Shown in pieces: positions 27,701 through 34,803 of a DNA stretch of 64,000 nt. Under the pieces are notes generated by a model. The model had not been told where the DNA came from. It ran no database searches and saw only the letters and a list, made by a program, of their open reading frames with translations. Source of the stretch: Chloroflexota bacterium (GTDB lineage: Bacteria; Chloroflexota; Dehalococcoidia; Bin125); NCBI GenBank assembly GCA_009838915.1, contig VXQT01000010.1, positions 1 through 64,000 on the forward strand, read 5' to 3'. How positions within the stretch are numbered: position 1 is the stretch's first letter; each line of letters begins with the position of its first letter. The position numbers and the translations under genes are program-made.

Positions 27701-28300
27701 GCGCACCTGATGCTGCGCTTCTGGGACCCGCAAGACGGCAGGATCACGCTGGAGGACTCGGACCTGCGCGCATATCGGCTGGACGAGTTGCGCGGACAGG
27801 TGGCGCTCGTCGCCCAGGACACCTACCTGTTCAACGCGTCGATCCGCGACAACCTGCTCGTTGCCAAGCCCGATGCGGACGAGGCGGACCTGAAGCTGGC
27901 GATCGAGCGGGCCGGCCTGGCCGACTTCGTCGAGTCGCTGCCCGACGGCCTGGACACGCCCGTCGGCGAGCGGGGCGCGCAACTCTCGGGCGGCCAGCGC
28001 CAGCGCATCGCCATCTGCCGGGCCCTGCTCAAGGACGCTCCGGTGCTGATCCTCGACGAAGCGACCTCCCACCTGGACGGCCTTAACGAGCGGCTGGTCA
28101 GGGACGCCCTGGACGAGCTGATGGAAGATCGCACCACGCTGGTCATCGCGCATCGGCTCTCGACCGTCCGCGACGCCGACCAGATCGTCGTGCTCGACGA
28201 GGGCAAGGTGGTCGAGATCGGAGACCATGAGGAGCTTGCCTCGCAGGACGGACTCTACTCGCGACTCGTCAGGCGCCAGTTGACGTCAGCAAGGCGCTAG
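24701..28300 (+). CDS. Fused double ABC exporter (TM-NBD-TM-NBD)
   Basis: This 1,199-aa protein contains two type-I exporter half-transporters in tandem. The first membrane region covers about residues 15-300, with Walker A GRSGSGKST at about 370-378 and signature LSGGERQR near 474. The second membrane region starts near residue 640, with Walker A GPSGAGKTT near 991 and signature LSGGQRQR near 1095. Such fusions export lipids, peptides, drugs or thiols; the first half's TLKAFGQSGRRG and EVFRPLRELSQLFHQG recall CydD-like proteins. The start codon is GTG. The bridging region (residues ~575-625) is low-complexity. The substrate is unknown. Confidence 0.9.
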   Translation: MLVTFSWELWRFTEGVRWRVGLSVIVGLLAVSAGVARLALLGWIGARIFEGDGFGDLVPLIIAAAASIAARSLFLYAKEEIANGTALQVQYKLRQRLFDQVVRLGPSHFDRQRTGDITVGVVEGVEQLETFFGQYLPQLIVASLAPIGIFVFMGFLDLPVAAIYFGFALVTLTLPSLLKQKNAEASLRRRDAYGSFAADFLDSIQGLATLKAFGQSGRRGSELAERAQEVFRSTMGVLFHNAVAQGLTILAITVGAAVALYVGALRVESGAMELAELLVVLMLGVEVFRPLRELSQLFHQGLLGVAAAQSVLDVDQAAPLTPDVEAEPAPALEPRIEFDGVTFSYPTGRRPALNDVSFTVEPGQRVGVVGRSGSGKSTLVWLLQRLYTPQAGTIRIGGRDINSLRFDDIRAQMAVVLQDTYLFHGSVLANLRFARPDATEDQIRDAAQAANAHEFISALPEGYATVIGERGHRLSGGERQRIAIARALLRDAPMLILDEALSSVDAENEATIQAALDRLMEGRTTLIMAHRLSSVRDCDDILVLDEGRLVERGDHETLLAEGGVYDWLMQGQMTDPSLDGDPGMATPEPAAVAAASGSLAMGDYDGGATEAIIRAEGMGWRETSSRLLALAAPYWFKTTLSFLTGIAHFFGAIAVGVIGALMVANVRDGDSIDLLAALLIVVAVLTGLFRFLENWVSHDMAFRLLADMRIDLFRKLDQLAPAYLLRRRTGDLVSMATQDVETVEYFFAHTIANAVVSVVIPGAALITLFVVDWRLGLGLAPLLLIAALSPLFTRRIVDRLGSRSRDHLGALNAHMVDTLQGLREVTAFQRERERKTEFEGLMSDYVPVRAGFNRQISAQRTLLEGLTGYGGLAVLTIGGALTVRGDIDATLAPLLTLLAMGAFMPVAELAQVGRRLGDTLGATRRLTAVHGETVTVVDGPGVRSNGRSTPAGGVSEGAFAGVDFTYEDTPRAALDRVSFDLKPGGTVALVGPSGAGKTTAAHLMLRFWDPQDGRITLEDSDLRAYRLDELRGQVALVAQDTYLFNASIRDNLLVAKPDADEADLKLAIERAGLADFVESLPDGLDTPVGERGAQLSGGQRQRIAICRALLKDAPVLILDEATSHLDGLNERLVRDALDELMEDRTTLVIAHRLSTVRDADQIVVLDEGKVVEIGDHEELASQDGLYSRLVRRQLTSARR

Positions 28301-28343
28301 GGTCGTGGCACAGAAGCACCGGCGCCAGCGGCTCGTGCAGCGG

Positions 28344-29129
28344 CTAGCCGTATGCCTCGGTCAGCAGATCTTCGAGGATGGCGTTGAACTCGCTGGGCAG
28401 TTCCCAATAGACCGAGTGTCCGCCCCTGGGCACCTCGACGTACTTGCTGTTGGGCAGCAGCTTCGACGCCTGTTCGACGACCGGCGGCGGGACGAGACGA
28501 TCTTCGGCGCCGACGAGGAAGACGACGGGAATGGACAGGTTGGCCATCTCCTCATTGGTGGCGGCGCCGTCGGTCGAACTCAGCGTGCCGCCCACGTTCA
28601 GCGGCGGGTTGAGCGCCCGGATCGTGTTGTAGAGGAACAGTCCCTCAGGGGAACGTTGTTCGTACTCCGGACCGACCATGATGTTGGCGCCGCGGTCGTC
28701 GAGCGCGTTGCGGGCGGTCGCGAGCTGGGTCTGCAGCTCGGCCAGGATGTCCTCGTTTCCGACACCGATCACCGTGTCGGCCATCAGGACGCCGGCGGCC
28801 CGGTCGGGGTTGCGCGCCGCGAAGGGCAACACGGTGAATCCGCCCAGCGACTGTCCGACCAACACCGCGCGCTCGATGCCGAGTCCGTCCATGAGCTCGC
28901 CCAGATCGCGCGCATAGGCCGAGGGGCCTTCATTACTGTGATCGAGGGTGAAGCCAAAGCCGCGCGTGGAGAAGGTGACGCAGCGGTAGCGGTCCATGAA
29001 GTGCGGAATCTGGTTCCACCAACTCAGGTGATTGCCGCCGCCGCCGTGTACGAACACGATCGTTTCGGGCCCCTCACCGAACTCGTCGTAGCTCAGGGTC
29101 GCGCCGGTCACCTCGAGCGTCTTGGGCAT
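28344..29129 (-). CDS. Alpha/beta hydrolase
   Basis: This 261-aa alpha/beta hydrolase of the epoxide-hydrolase/lactonase-like group has the oxyanion segment VFVHGGGGNHLSWW and the nucleophile elbow VGQSLGG with Ser94. Asp is in VGAEDRLVPP and His in PRGGHSVYWE. The length and triad order are normal. It is convergent with the ABC exporter and lies 48 bases after dnaE2 on the same strand, but the content suggests no shared role. The substrate is unknown. Confidence 0.87.
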   Translation of the reverse strand: MPKTLEVTGATLSYDEFGEGPETIVFVHGGGGNHLSWWNQIPHFMDRYRCVTFSTRGFGFTLDHSNEGPSAYARDLGELMDGLGIERAVLVGQSLGGFTVLPFAARNPDRAAGVLMADTVIGVGNEDILAELQTQLATARNALDDRGANIMVGPEYEQRSPEGLFLYNTIRALNPPLNVGGTLSSTDGAATNEEMANLSIPVVFLVGAEDRLVPPPVVEQASKLLPNSKYVEVPRGGHSVYWELPSEFNAILEDLLTEAYG

Positions 29130-29177
29130 GGCGTTGCTCCGGTTCGTGTGTGTGCGAGCGGGCTGTACCAGCGGAGG

Positions 29178-32100
29178 CTAGTGCCAGTCGTGGGCGCTGG
29201 GCATGCGGATGTCGGCGCCGATCGCGTCGATCCGCTCGGCCACGATGTTGGTTGTCCCGTCCCAGCGGTCGATCCGTCCCTGCAGCAGGATCAGCTGATT
29301 CGAGAGCGCCCGGCGGCACCTGGCGAAGACCTTGGGCCAGACGATCGACTGCACGTCGCCGGTCTCGTCCTCGATTGTGACGAAGACCGTGCCGTCCTGG
29401 CCGCGCGGGTGCTGACGCGCGATCGGCCAGCCGGCGACGCGGATCCGCGCACCGTCCTCGCAGTCGTAGACCGCAGCCGTCGTCAGCACGCCCGTATCCA
29501 GCGTCGGGCGGATGAACTCCATCACGTGGCCTGAGGGATAGATGCCCAGCGTCTTGTACTCGCCGACCATCTTCTCGTAGTCGCTGAAGTCGTCGAAGCG
29601 CGGCGGTGCTTCCGCGCCGTGGACCGGAAAGGCGCGCTGACCCGAACGCGCCGGTCGGATCGACAGCCCCGCCTCCCAGAACGCCTCGCGTCGATTGGGC
29701 GTGACGGCGTCGAACGCCCCTGCCTCGATCAACGATCGCACCGACTGTGGCTTCAGCCCCGTCCGACGGACCAGTTCGCCCGCGTCGGCGTAGGGCCCGC
29801 GCGCCTCGCGCTCTGCAACGATCAGCTTGGCCGACTCGGGTCCGATGTCCTTGATCATGCCCAGGCCGAGACGGGCGGTCTGCCCCCCTCTGCCTTCGGC
29901 ATCTCCCCCCGCGGAGCGGGGGGAGAGGGACGGGGTGGCTACGGCATCGCCACCCGCTCCGGGGGGGGAGAGCGTATCCGGCACCGCTCGCACCTCGCTG
30001 CGGTTGACGCAGGGGTTGAGGAAGTGGACGCCGAACTTGCGGGCGTCCTCTTTCAGCGTCTCGACCGGGTAGAAGCCCATCGGCTGGTTGTTGATCAGCG
30101 TGACGAAGAATTCGAGCGGGTGATAGCGCTTGAGCCAGGCGGCCTGGTAGGCGGTGATCGCGAAGGCATGCGAGTGCGACTCGGGGAACATGTAGTGCCC
30201 GTTGATCTTGCCGAAGATCGTCTCGGCCGCGTCGTCGGGCACGCCGTTGGCCCGGGCGCCCTCGAAGAAGCGTTCGCGGTGCATCGCAATCAGGTGTTCG
30301 TTGTTGGCCCGAGCGAAGGCGCGGCGCACCTCGTCGGCCTCGGCCGCCGACATCCCGGCCACGTCCATGATCAACTGCACCACCTGCTCCTGCCAGACGA
30401 TCACGCCGTAGCCGCGCTCCAGCGCTCGCGCCTCCAGCGGATGGTCGTACTCCCACTCGACGCCGTGGCGGTAGCGGTCGACGAACTGGCTGACCGCGCT
30501 GCCCTGCGTGCCCACCCCGGGCCGAATCAGGGCGACCTGGTAGGCGAGATCGAGCAGCTTGCGCGAGCGCAGCCGCTGACCCATCTTGAGCTGCGCCGGC
30601 GACTGCAGCAGGAAGATGCCCTTCGATTTCCCCGCATTGATCATGTCGTAGACGCCGTCGTCCTCGGGGCTGAGCTGACTCAGGTCGGGACGCTCGCCCG
30701 AGCGCTGCTCGACCAGGTCCAGCGCCTCCTCGAGCTGGTCGAGTACAGGAAGCGAGAGCAGATCGATCTTGGCGAAGTTGGCGTCGGCGACGCTGTCCTT
30801 GTTCCAGTCCATGATGAAGCGGCCGTCCATGGCGCCGGCCCGCACCGGCACCATCTCGGGGATCGGCGAGTCGGAGAGGATCATCCCGCCCACGTGCTGA
30901 CCGAGCCCGCGCGGCGCGTTCATCAGTTGCGGCGCGAGCGCAATCAGGTCGCGCCAGCCGTGCGCCTCGACCCGGTCGCGGAAGGCCGGCAACTGCTCCA
31001 TCTCCTCCCGCAGCCGCGCCCCGTCGTGCGAGTGAATCTGCTTCGACAAGAGGCGCAGGTCGTCCGGCGGCAATCCCAGCGCCTTGCCCAGGTCCTGGAT
31101 GATGCCCTTGACCGAATAGGTCGAGATCGCGCCGGTCAGCACCGCGTAGTCGCGGCCGAAGTATTCGTGCACCCGCTCGATCAACTCGTCGCGCAGCCCG
31201 CGCGGGAAGTCGAGGTCGATGTCCGGCAGCGAGGTCATGTCGTCGGGCAGGAAGCGCTCCAGCGTCAGCTCCCACTTGAGCGGATCGACGTGGCTGATCC
31301 CGATCAGGTAGCCGACCAGCAGCGCCACCGACGATCCGCGTCCGCGGCCCGGCGGACGCTTCTCCAAGGGCGTCTCGGGCTCGGCCAGGCCGCGCTCCTC
31401 CATGATCCGCTGGGCCAGCCGCACGATCTCGCGATAGAGGAGCAGGAAACCGGCCAGCTTATGTCGACCGATCAGGTTGAACTCTTCGTCCAACCGCTGC
31501 CCGACCTCCGGCGTGACCGAGCCGTAGCGCCGCGCCGCGGCCTCCTCGCAGAGACGGCGCAGATAGCTCTCCGGCGTGTAGCCCTCGGGCACGATTGGCT
31601 CGGGCAGCGTGTAGCCGAGGTCGACGCTGAGATTGAAGGCGCACTGCTCGGCGACCCGCCGCGTGTTGCAGACGGCCTCGGGGAACTCCGAGAACAGCTC
31701 CGCCATCTGCGCCGCCGACTTGAGGTGCAGATGGTGATTGGGCTGGATCTGCCGCAGCGCCTGGTCGATGGTCACGTTGCGCTTGGCCGCGACCAGCGCA
31801 TGCTGCAGCCGGTAGCGCTCAGGCGAGTGGTAGTGGACATCGTTGGACGCGACCAGCGGCGCGCCGACCTCACGCGTCAGCCCGACCAGCTCGCGGTTGC
31901 GCTCGGTGTCGCCGCGCAGGAAGTTCTGCTGCAACTCGACGTAGACCGAGTCCGCGCCGTACCAGTCGCGGTAGCGGCCCAGCAGCTCGCGAGCCTCGGC
32001 CCGCTCGCCGGCCAGCGTCAGCCGCGACAGCGCCCCATGCCGCCCGCCGGCCAGCAGCACCAATCCCTCGGCGTGCTCGGACAGATGGGCAGGATCCAGC

Positions 32101-32408
32101 CGAGGCTCCCGGCGGTCGACCGTGTTGGCCAGCGTGAACAGCCGTGACAGGTTGGCGTAGCCCTCGCGCGACTTGACCAGCAGCGCGACGCGGGAGTCGT
32201 CCTGCAGCGTGATCTCGCCGCCGGTGATCGGCTGGATCTCGAGGCTGTTCGCCAGCCGGGCGAACTCCAGCGCCCCGCACAGGTTGGTGTCGGTCTGGGC
32301 CAACGCCGACATCCCCAATGTCCGAGCCTGGGCCAACAGCTCATGCCCGTGCGAGGCCCCCAGCCCGAAGGAATGAAAACTCTTCGCGTGCAACTCGACG
32401 TAGGTCAT
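29178..32408 (-). CDS. dnaE2: Error-prone DNA polymerase III alpha subunit
   Basis: This 1,076-aa C-family polymerase of the DnaE2 (ImuC) type performs SOS translesion synthesis with ImuB. The palm-domain motif SLPDIDLDFPRG is near residues 393-404, and the helix-hairpin-helix and OB regions are at the C-terminus (VQSIVWPKVFARC). The PHP domain looks degenerate: the usual H-x-H near residue 7 is HAK and the LTDH motif reads QTDT, so no proofreading is likely. About residues 805-843 are encoded by copies of the GC-rich palindromic repeat (29881-29975) inserted in frame just before RLGLGMIKDIGPES. It lies 24 bases after imuB in one operon. Confidence 0.93.
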   Translation of the reverse strand: MTYVELHAKSFHSFGLGASHGHELLAQARTLGMSALAQTDTNLCGALEFARLANSLEIQPITGGEITLQDDSRVALLVKSREGYANLSRLFTLANTVDRREPRLDPAHLSEHAEGLVLLAGGRHGALSRLTLAGERAEARELLGRYRDWYGADSVYVELQQNFLRGDTERNRELVGLTREVGAPLVASNDVHYHSPERYRLQHALVAAKRNVTIDQALRQIQPNHHLHLKSAAQMAELFSEFPEAVCNTRRVAEQCAFNLSVDLGYTLPEPIVPEGYTPESYLRRLCEEAAARRYGSVTPEVGQRLDEEFNLIGRHKLAGFLLLYREIVRLAQRIMEERGLAEPETPLEKRPPGRGRGSSVALLVGYLIGISHVDPLKWELTLERFLPDDMTSLPDIDLDFPRGLRDELIERVHEYFGRDYAVLTGAISTYSVKGIIQDLGKALGLPPDDLRLLSKQIHSHDGARLREEMEQLPAFRDRVEAHGWRDLIALAPQLMNAPRGLGQHVGGMILSDSPIPEMVPVRAGAMDGRFIMDWNKDSVADANFAKIDLLSLPVLDQLEEALDLVEQRSGERPDLSQLSPEDDGVYDMINAGKSKGIFLLQSPAQLKMGQRLRSRKLLDLAYQVALIRPGVGTQGSAVSQFVDRYRHGVEWEYDHPLEARALERGYGVIVWQEQVVQLIMDVAGMSAAEADEVRRAFARANNEHLIAMHRERFFEGARANGVPDDAAETIFGKINGHYMFPESHSHAFAITAYQAAWLKRYHPLEFFVTLINNQPMGFYPVETLKEDARKFGVHFLNPCVNRSEVRAVPDTLSPPGAGGDAVATPSLSPRSAGGDAEGRGGQTARLGLGMIKDIGPESAKLIVAEREARGPYADAGELVRRTGLKPQSVRSLIEAGAFDAVTPNRREAFWEAGLSIRPARSGQRAFPVHGAEAPPRFDDFSDYEKMVGEYKTLGIYPSGHVMEFIRPTLDTGVLTTAAVYDCEDGARIRVAGWPIARQHPRGQDGTVFVTIEDETGDVQSIVWPKVFARCRRALSNQLILLQGRIDRWDGTTNIVAERIDAIGADIRMPSAHDWH
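29881..29937 (-). repeat. GC-rich palindromic repeat, copy 2, inside dnaE2
   Basis: This copy is in the opposite orientation to copy 1: CCCCCCTCTGCCTTCGGCAT followed by the CCCCCCGC..GCGGGGGG hairpin and GAG. It is read through in frame in dnaE2 as SLSPRSAGGDAEGRGG, residues with no counterpart in ordinary DnaE2 at this place. Confidence 0.85.
29941..29975 (-). repeat. Partial GC-rich repeat, copy 3, inside dnaE2
   Basis: The bases CACCCGCTCCGGGGGGGGAG repeat part of the hairpin arm next to copy 2 and encode LSPPGAGGDA in dnaE2. This suggests a second partial insertion or a local duplication. Confidence 0.6.
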
Positions 32409-32432
32409 GTCAACGGCGTCCCAGCCCCCGCT

Positions 32433-33932
32433 TCAAGCCGTTTGCTGATACCAGCGAGCTTCGCGCTGGTCCCGGAAGATCGTCACCTGCTGACCGTCCG
32501 CCTGGCTGATCCGGTAGTAGCTGCGATGCATCGGCGTCGGACGCCACCAGAGGTCGAAGCTCCAGCGGTCCTCGATGCTCGATACCTCCTGCCACTCGGC
32601 GCCGATTCGCACGGCGCGCGGCTCCTGCGCGGGGCCTTCGCGCACTTCGACGACAGATGGAGCAGAGACGGGTCGCATATCGGCCGAGGCGGCGGGATCG
32701 ATCGAGACCTGTACGGTGCGCATTTCGGGGGCCGGATGCCAGGGCGCGACCTCGACCATGCGGTGCAGCGCGTGCCTGCCCTTGAGCCGCGCCTGGAGCT
32801 GGCGCTCGGTCTCCAGCAGCCGCCGCTCGCGGTCGGCGCGCAGGTCGGGGAAGAGCGAGAGCTGGACGCCCGATGCGCCGCTCAGGTTGGCCAGCGTGAC
32901 GGTCATCGCCTCGACCGGCGCCTGCGGATGCTCGATCTCCAGCCGCGCCTTGACGATCTCCGCCGCCCGCTGCCAGCTACCCACACGGCTCTTGAAGTGG
33001 AACTCCTTCATCCAGGTCGACGCTTCGGTGGGCGCGTCCTCGAGCTTGCAGACGAGCGTCGCCGAGCCGGCGTAGCGGCCCTGCATCCGCGGCTGCGCGA
33101 AGACGCGCGTAAGCAGCGTGTCGACCGCCACGCGCAGCAACTCGAGCGAGGCCGAGGCGGCCGGCAGCGTGACCGTCTCCGTGATCGACTCCTCCGCCAC
33201 GCGGGGCCGCAGCGGCCGCGCGTCGATCCCGCGGCACAACTCCCAGGCGCGCCGGCCCTCGTGCCCGAAGCGGTCCAGCAGCGCGTGCATCTCCTGACCC
33301 GCGACCTCACCCATCGTGTGCAGCCCCAGCCGATGCAGGTCGTCGACCAGCTCGGACGGCACAAGCGCCGGGGGCAGCAGGTTGATTGAATGCGGCGCGA
33401 GGAAGGCCGCCGCCGCTCTTGTGTCGCGGCCGACCCGGCTGACGCCCGGCGAGCCCCGCGTGCGAGCCGCCGCCAGGGCGGGAAACTTGCCCGCGCCGAT
33501 CCCGATCCGCGGCTCGAAGTGCGAGGGCACGGCGTGCAGCAGCGCGTCGAGCATCGGCGTCTCGCCGCCGTACATCGCCTCGAGCCCGTCCAGCCCGACG
33601 TAGGCGACGCCCAGCTGGCCGTCGGCTTCCGCCCCCTCGACGCGGTCGCTGACCTCGTCGAGCGCGGCCAGCAGACGCTCGAACTCGCGCGCGTAGTGCG
33701 GCTCGTCCGCCTCCAGCACGACGGCGTCGGGCTGCAGCGACAGCGCCTGTTCGAGCGTCATCCCGACCTCGACCGCCTCAGCCGCCGGCAGGCAGTCGAT
33801 CACCACCGGCCGCGACCCTGAGCGCTCGACGATCACCCCCGCGCGCCCCCACAGCTCCGCCCGCCGCGCCAACTCAACGCGGGCCCGCAGGTGAGTCACC
33901 AAGACGCAGCCAATGGTCGCAGCGTCGCCCAT
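32433..33932 (-). CDS. imuB: ImuB-type Y-family DNA polymerase-like protein
   Basis: This 499-aa member of the ImuB branch of Y-family polymerases recruits DnaE2 to the beta clamp; ImuB is normally catalytically inactive. It shows the N-terminal CVLVTHLRARVE, the central VGLDGLEAMYGG where active enzymes have acidic S-x-DE, and GIGAGKFPALAAAR. The C-terminal domain ends WWRPTPMHRSYYRIS, typical of ImuB. The ATG follows a GGAGAGG ribosome-binding site, and the leader has an SOS-type promoter. The usual third partner, imuA, is not next to it. Confidence 0.92.
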   Translation of the reverse strand: MGDAATIGCVLVTHLRARVELARRAELWGRAGVIVERSGSRPVVIDCLPAAEAVEVGMTLEQALSLQPDAVVLEADEPHYAREFERLLAALDEVSDRVEGAEADGQLGVAYVGLDGLEAMYGGETPMLDALLHAVPSHFEPRIGIGAGKFPALAAARTRGSPGVSRVGRDTRAAAAFLAPHSINLLPPALVPSELVDDLHRLGLHTMGEVAGQEMHALLDRFGHEGRRAWELCRGIDARPLRPRVAEESITETVTLPAASASLELLRVAVDTLLTRVFAQPRMQGRYAGSATLVCKLEDAPTEASTWMKEFHFKSRVGSWQRAAEIVKARLEIEHPQAPVEAMTVTLANLSGASGVQLSLFPDLRADRERRLLETERQLQARLKGRHALHRMVEVAPWHPAPEMRTVQVSIDPAASADMRPVSAPSVVEVREGPAQEPRAVRIGAEWQEVSSIEDRWSFDLWWRPTPMHRSYYRISQADGQQVTIFRDQREARWYQQTA

Positions 33933-33964
33933 ATCCGGTCAGCCTCTCCAGGGCTCGGAGAGTC

Positions 33965-33993
33965 AGCATAGAGAACGTTCGTTCTGTTCTCAA
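33965..33993 (-). promoter_or_regulatory. SOS promoter with LexA box upstream of imuB-dnaE2
   Basis: On the minus strand TTGAGA (33993-33988) and TATGCT (33970-33965) are separated by 17 bases, a good sigma-70 layout. The spacer contains GAAC-N4-GTTC (33984-33973), the core of the Gram-positive-type LexA operator. It ends about 41 bases before the imuB start. The combination strongly suggests LexA repression of the translesion operon. Confidence 0.7.
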
Positions 33994-34032
33994 GGAAGAC
34001 CGGCGGTGATCGGAGGAGCGCACATAACGCCC

Positions 34033-34086
34033 TCTCTCTGCGCTTCCTCCTCCGGGGGAAGCTGCCGAAGGCTGAAGGGGGTCCGG
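34033..34086 (+). repeat. GC-rich palindromic repeat, variant copy 4
   Basis: This is the variant unit GCTTCCTCCTCCGGGGGAAG followed by CTGCCGAAGGCTGAAGGGGGTCC. It has the same architecture as copy 1, but with a CTTCC/GGAAG arm. It lies between imuB and mntA and accounts for most of the otherwise empty 222-base gap. Confidence 0.65.
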
Positions 34087-34154
34087 TCGCGCAGCGCCAA
34101 CCACCGCCCCCTTCGTTACGCTGAGGGCAACCGACAGGCAACGGGAGCAGCGTC

Positions 34155-34469
34155 GTGGGCATGATCCCTCTGGTCGCCGAACACACCGAGGAAATCGCCG
34201 AACTCTGCCGCAAGCATCAGGTCCAGCGCCTCGACCTGTTCGGCTCCGCCGCGACCGGAGACTTCCACTCCGAGTCCAGCGACCTCGATTTCCTCGTCAC
34301 GTTCCTGCCCGAGGCCAACGCCACCTACGTCGGCGTCTTCCACCGCCTCTACACGGATCTCTGCGACCTTTTCGATCAACCGGTGGACCTGGTGATCGAG
34401 TCCGACTTCCGGAATCCCTACTTCCGCGACGCAGTCGAGCAGTCAAGAACGCCGATCTATGTCGAGTAG
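34155..34469 (+). CDS. mntA: MntA-type nucleotidyltransferase antitoxin
   Basis: This 104-aa minimal nucleotidyltransferase of the MNT type has the motif LFGSAATGDFHSESSDLDFL: GS, eleven residues, then D-x-D, with a third acidic residue in VDLVIE. In the HepT/MntA toxin-antitoxin systems this enzyme AMPylates a tyrosine of the HEPN toxin. It starts with GTG after a CGGGAG ribosome-binding site; an ATG two codons on is an alternative. It overlaps hepT by 11 bases. Confidence 0.88.
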   Translation: MGMIPLVAEHTEEIAELCRKHQVQRLDLFGSAATGDFHSESSDLDFLVTFLPEANATYVGVFHRLYTDLCDLFDQPVDLVIESDFRNPYFRDAVEQSRTPIYVE

Positions 34470-34803
34470 AACAAAGGGGTATCTGTACGACATTCTCGCC
34501 ACCGGACGCCTGATCGTGGAATCCACAACCGACAAGACGTTCGACGAGTATCAAGCGGATGTAGGTCTCCAACACCAGATTGAACGAGAGTTGACAATCA
34601 TTGGAGAGGCGCTAGCTCGTATCAAAGCTATCGACGAAAGTCTGGCTGCCAGGATTACTGGCTGCGATGGCTTCATTGGCCTGCGCAACATCCTTAATCA
34701 CCAGTATCCCAACATCAATCATGAAACGATCTGGCGGACCATCCGAACCGAGATACCAACGCTTATCCGGGAGAGCGAGCAGCTCTTGTCCGATGATCTC
34801 TAG
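34459..34803 (+). CDS. hepT: HepT-type HEPN ribonuclease toxin
   Basis: This 114-aa HEPN-domain (DUF86) protein has the catalytic and modification motif R-x4-H-x-Y, seen as RNILNHQY near residues 76-83. Arg and His form the RNase site, and the Tyr is the residue AMPylated by MntA in characterised systems. Base composition is less GC-rich than its neighbours by eye, which fits a mobile toxin-antitoxin module. It overlaps mntA and converges with yqeC (ends at 34803, yqeC ends at 34800). Confidence 0.88.
   Translation: MSSRTKGYLYDILATGRLIVESTTDKTFDEYQADVGLQHQIERELTIIGEALARIKAIDESLAARITGCDGFIGLRNILNHQYPNINHETIWRTIRTEIPTLIRESEQLLSDDL

Noticed and set aside
26372-28228. Long open frame on the minus strand (about 618 codons) opposite the fused ABC exporter.
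   Set aside because: It is the antisense shadow of two well-conserved ATPase domains and has no family features.
29619-32147. Very long open frame on the plus strand (about 840 codons) opposite dnaE2.
   Set aside because: Its translation is Arg/Gln/Val-rich with no motif, and the opposite strand is clearly DnaE2. Long antisense frames are common in GC-rich DNA.
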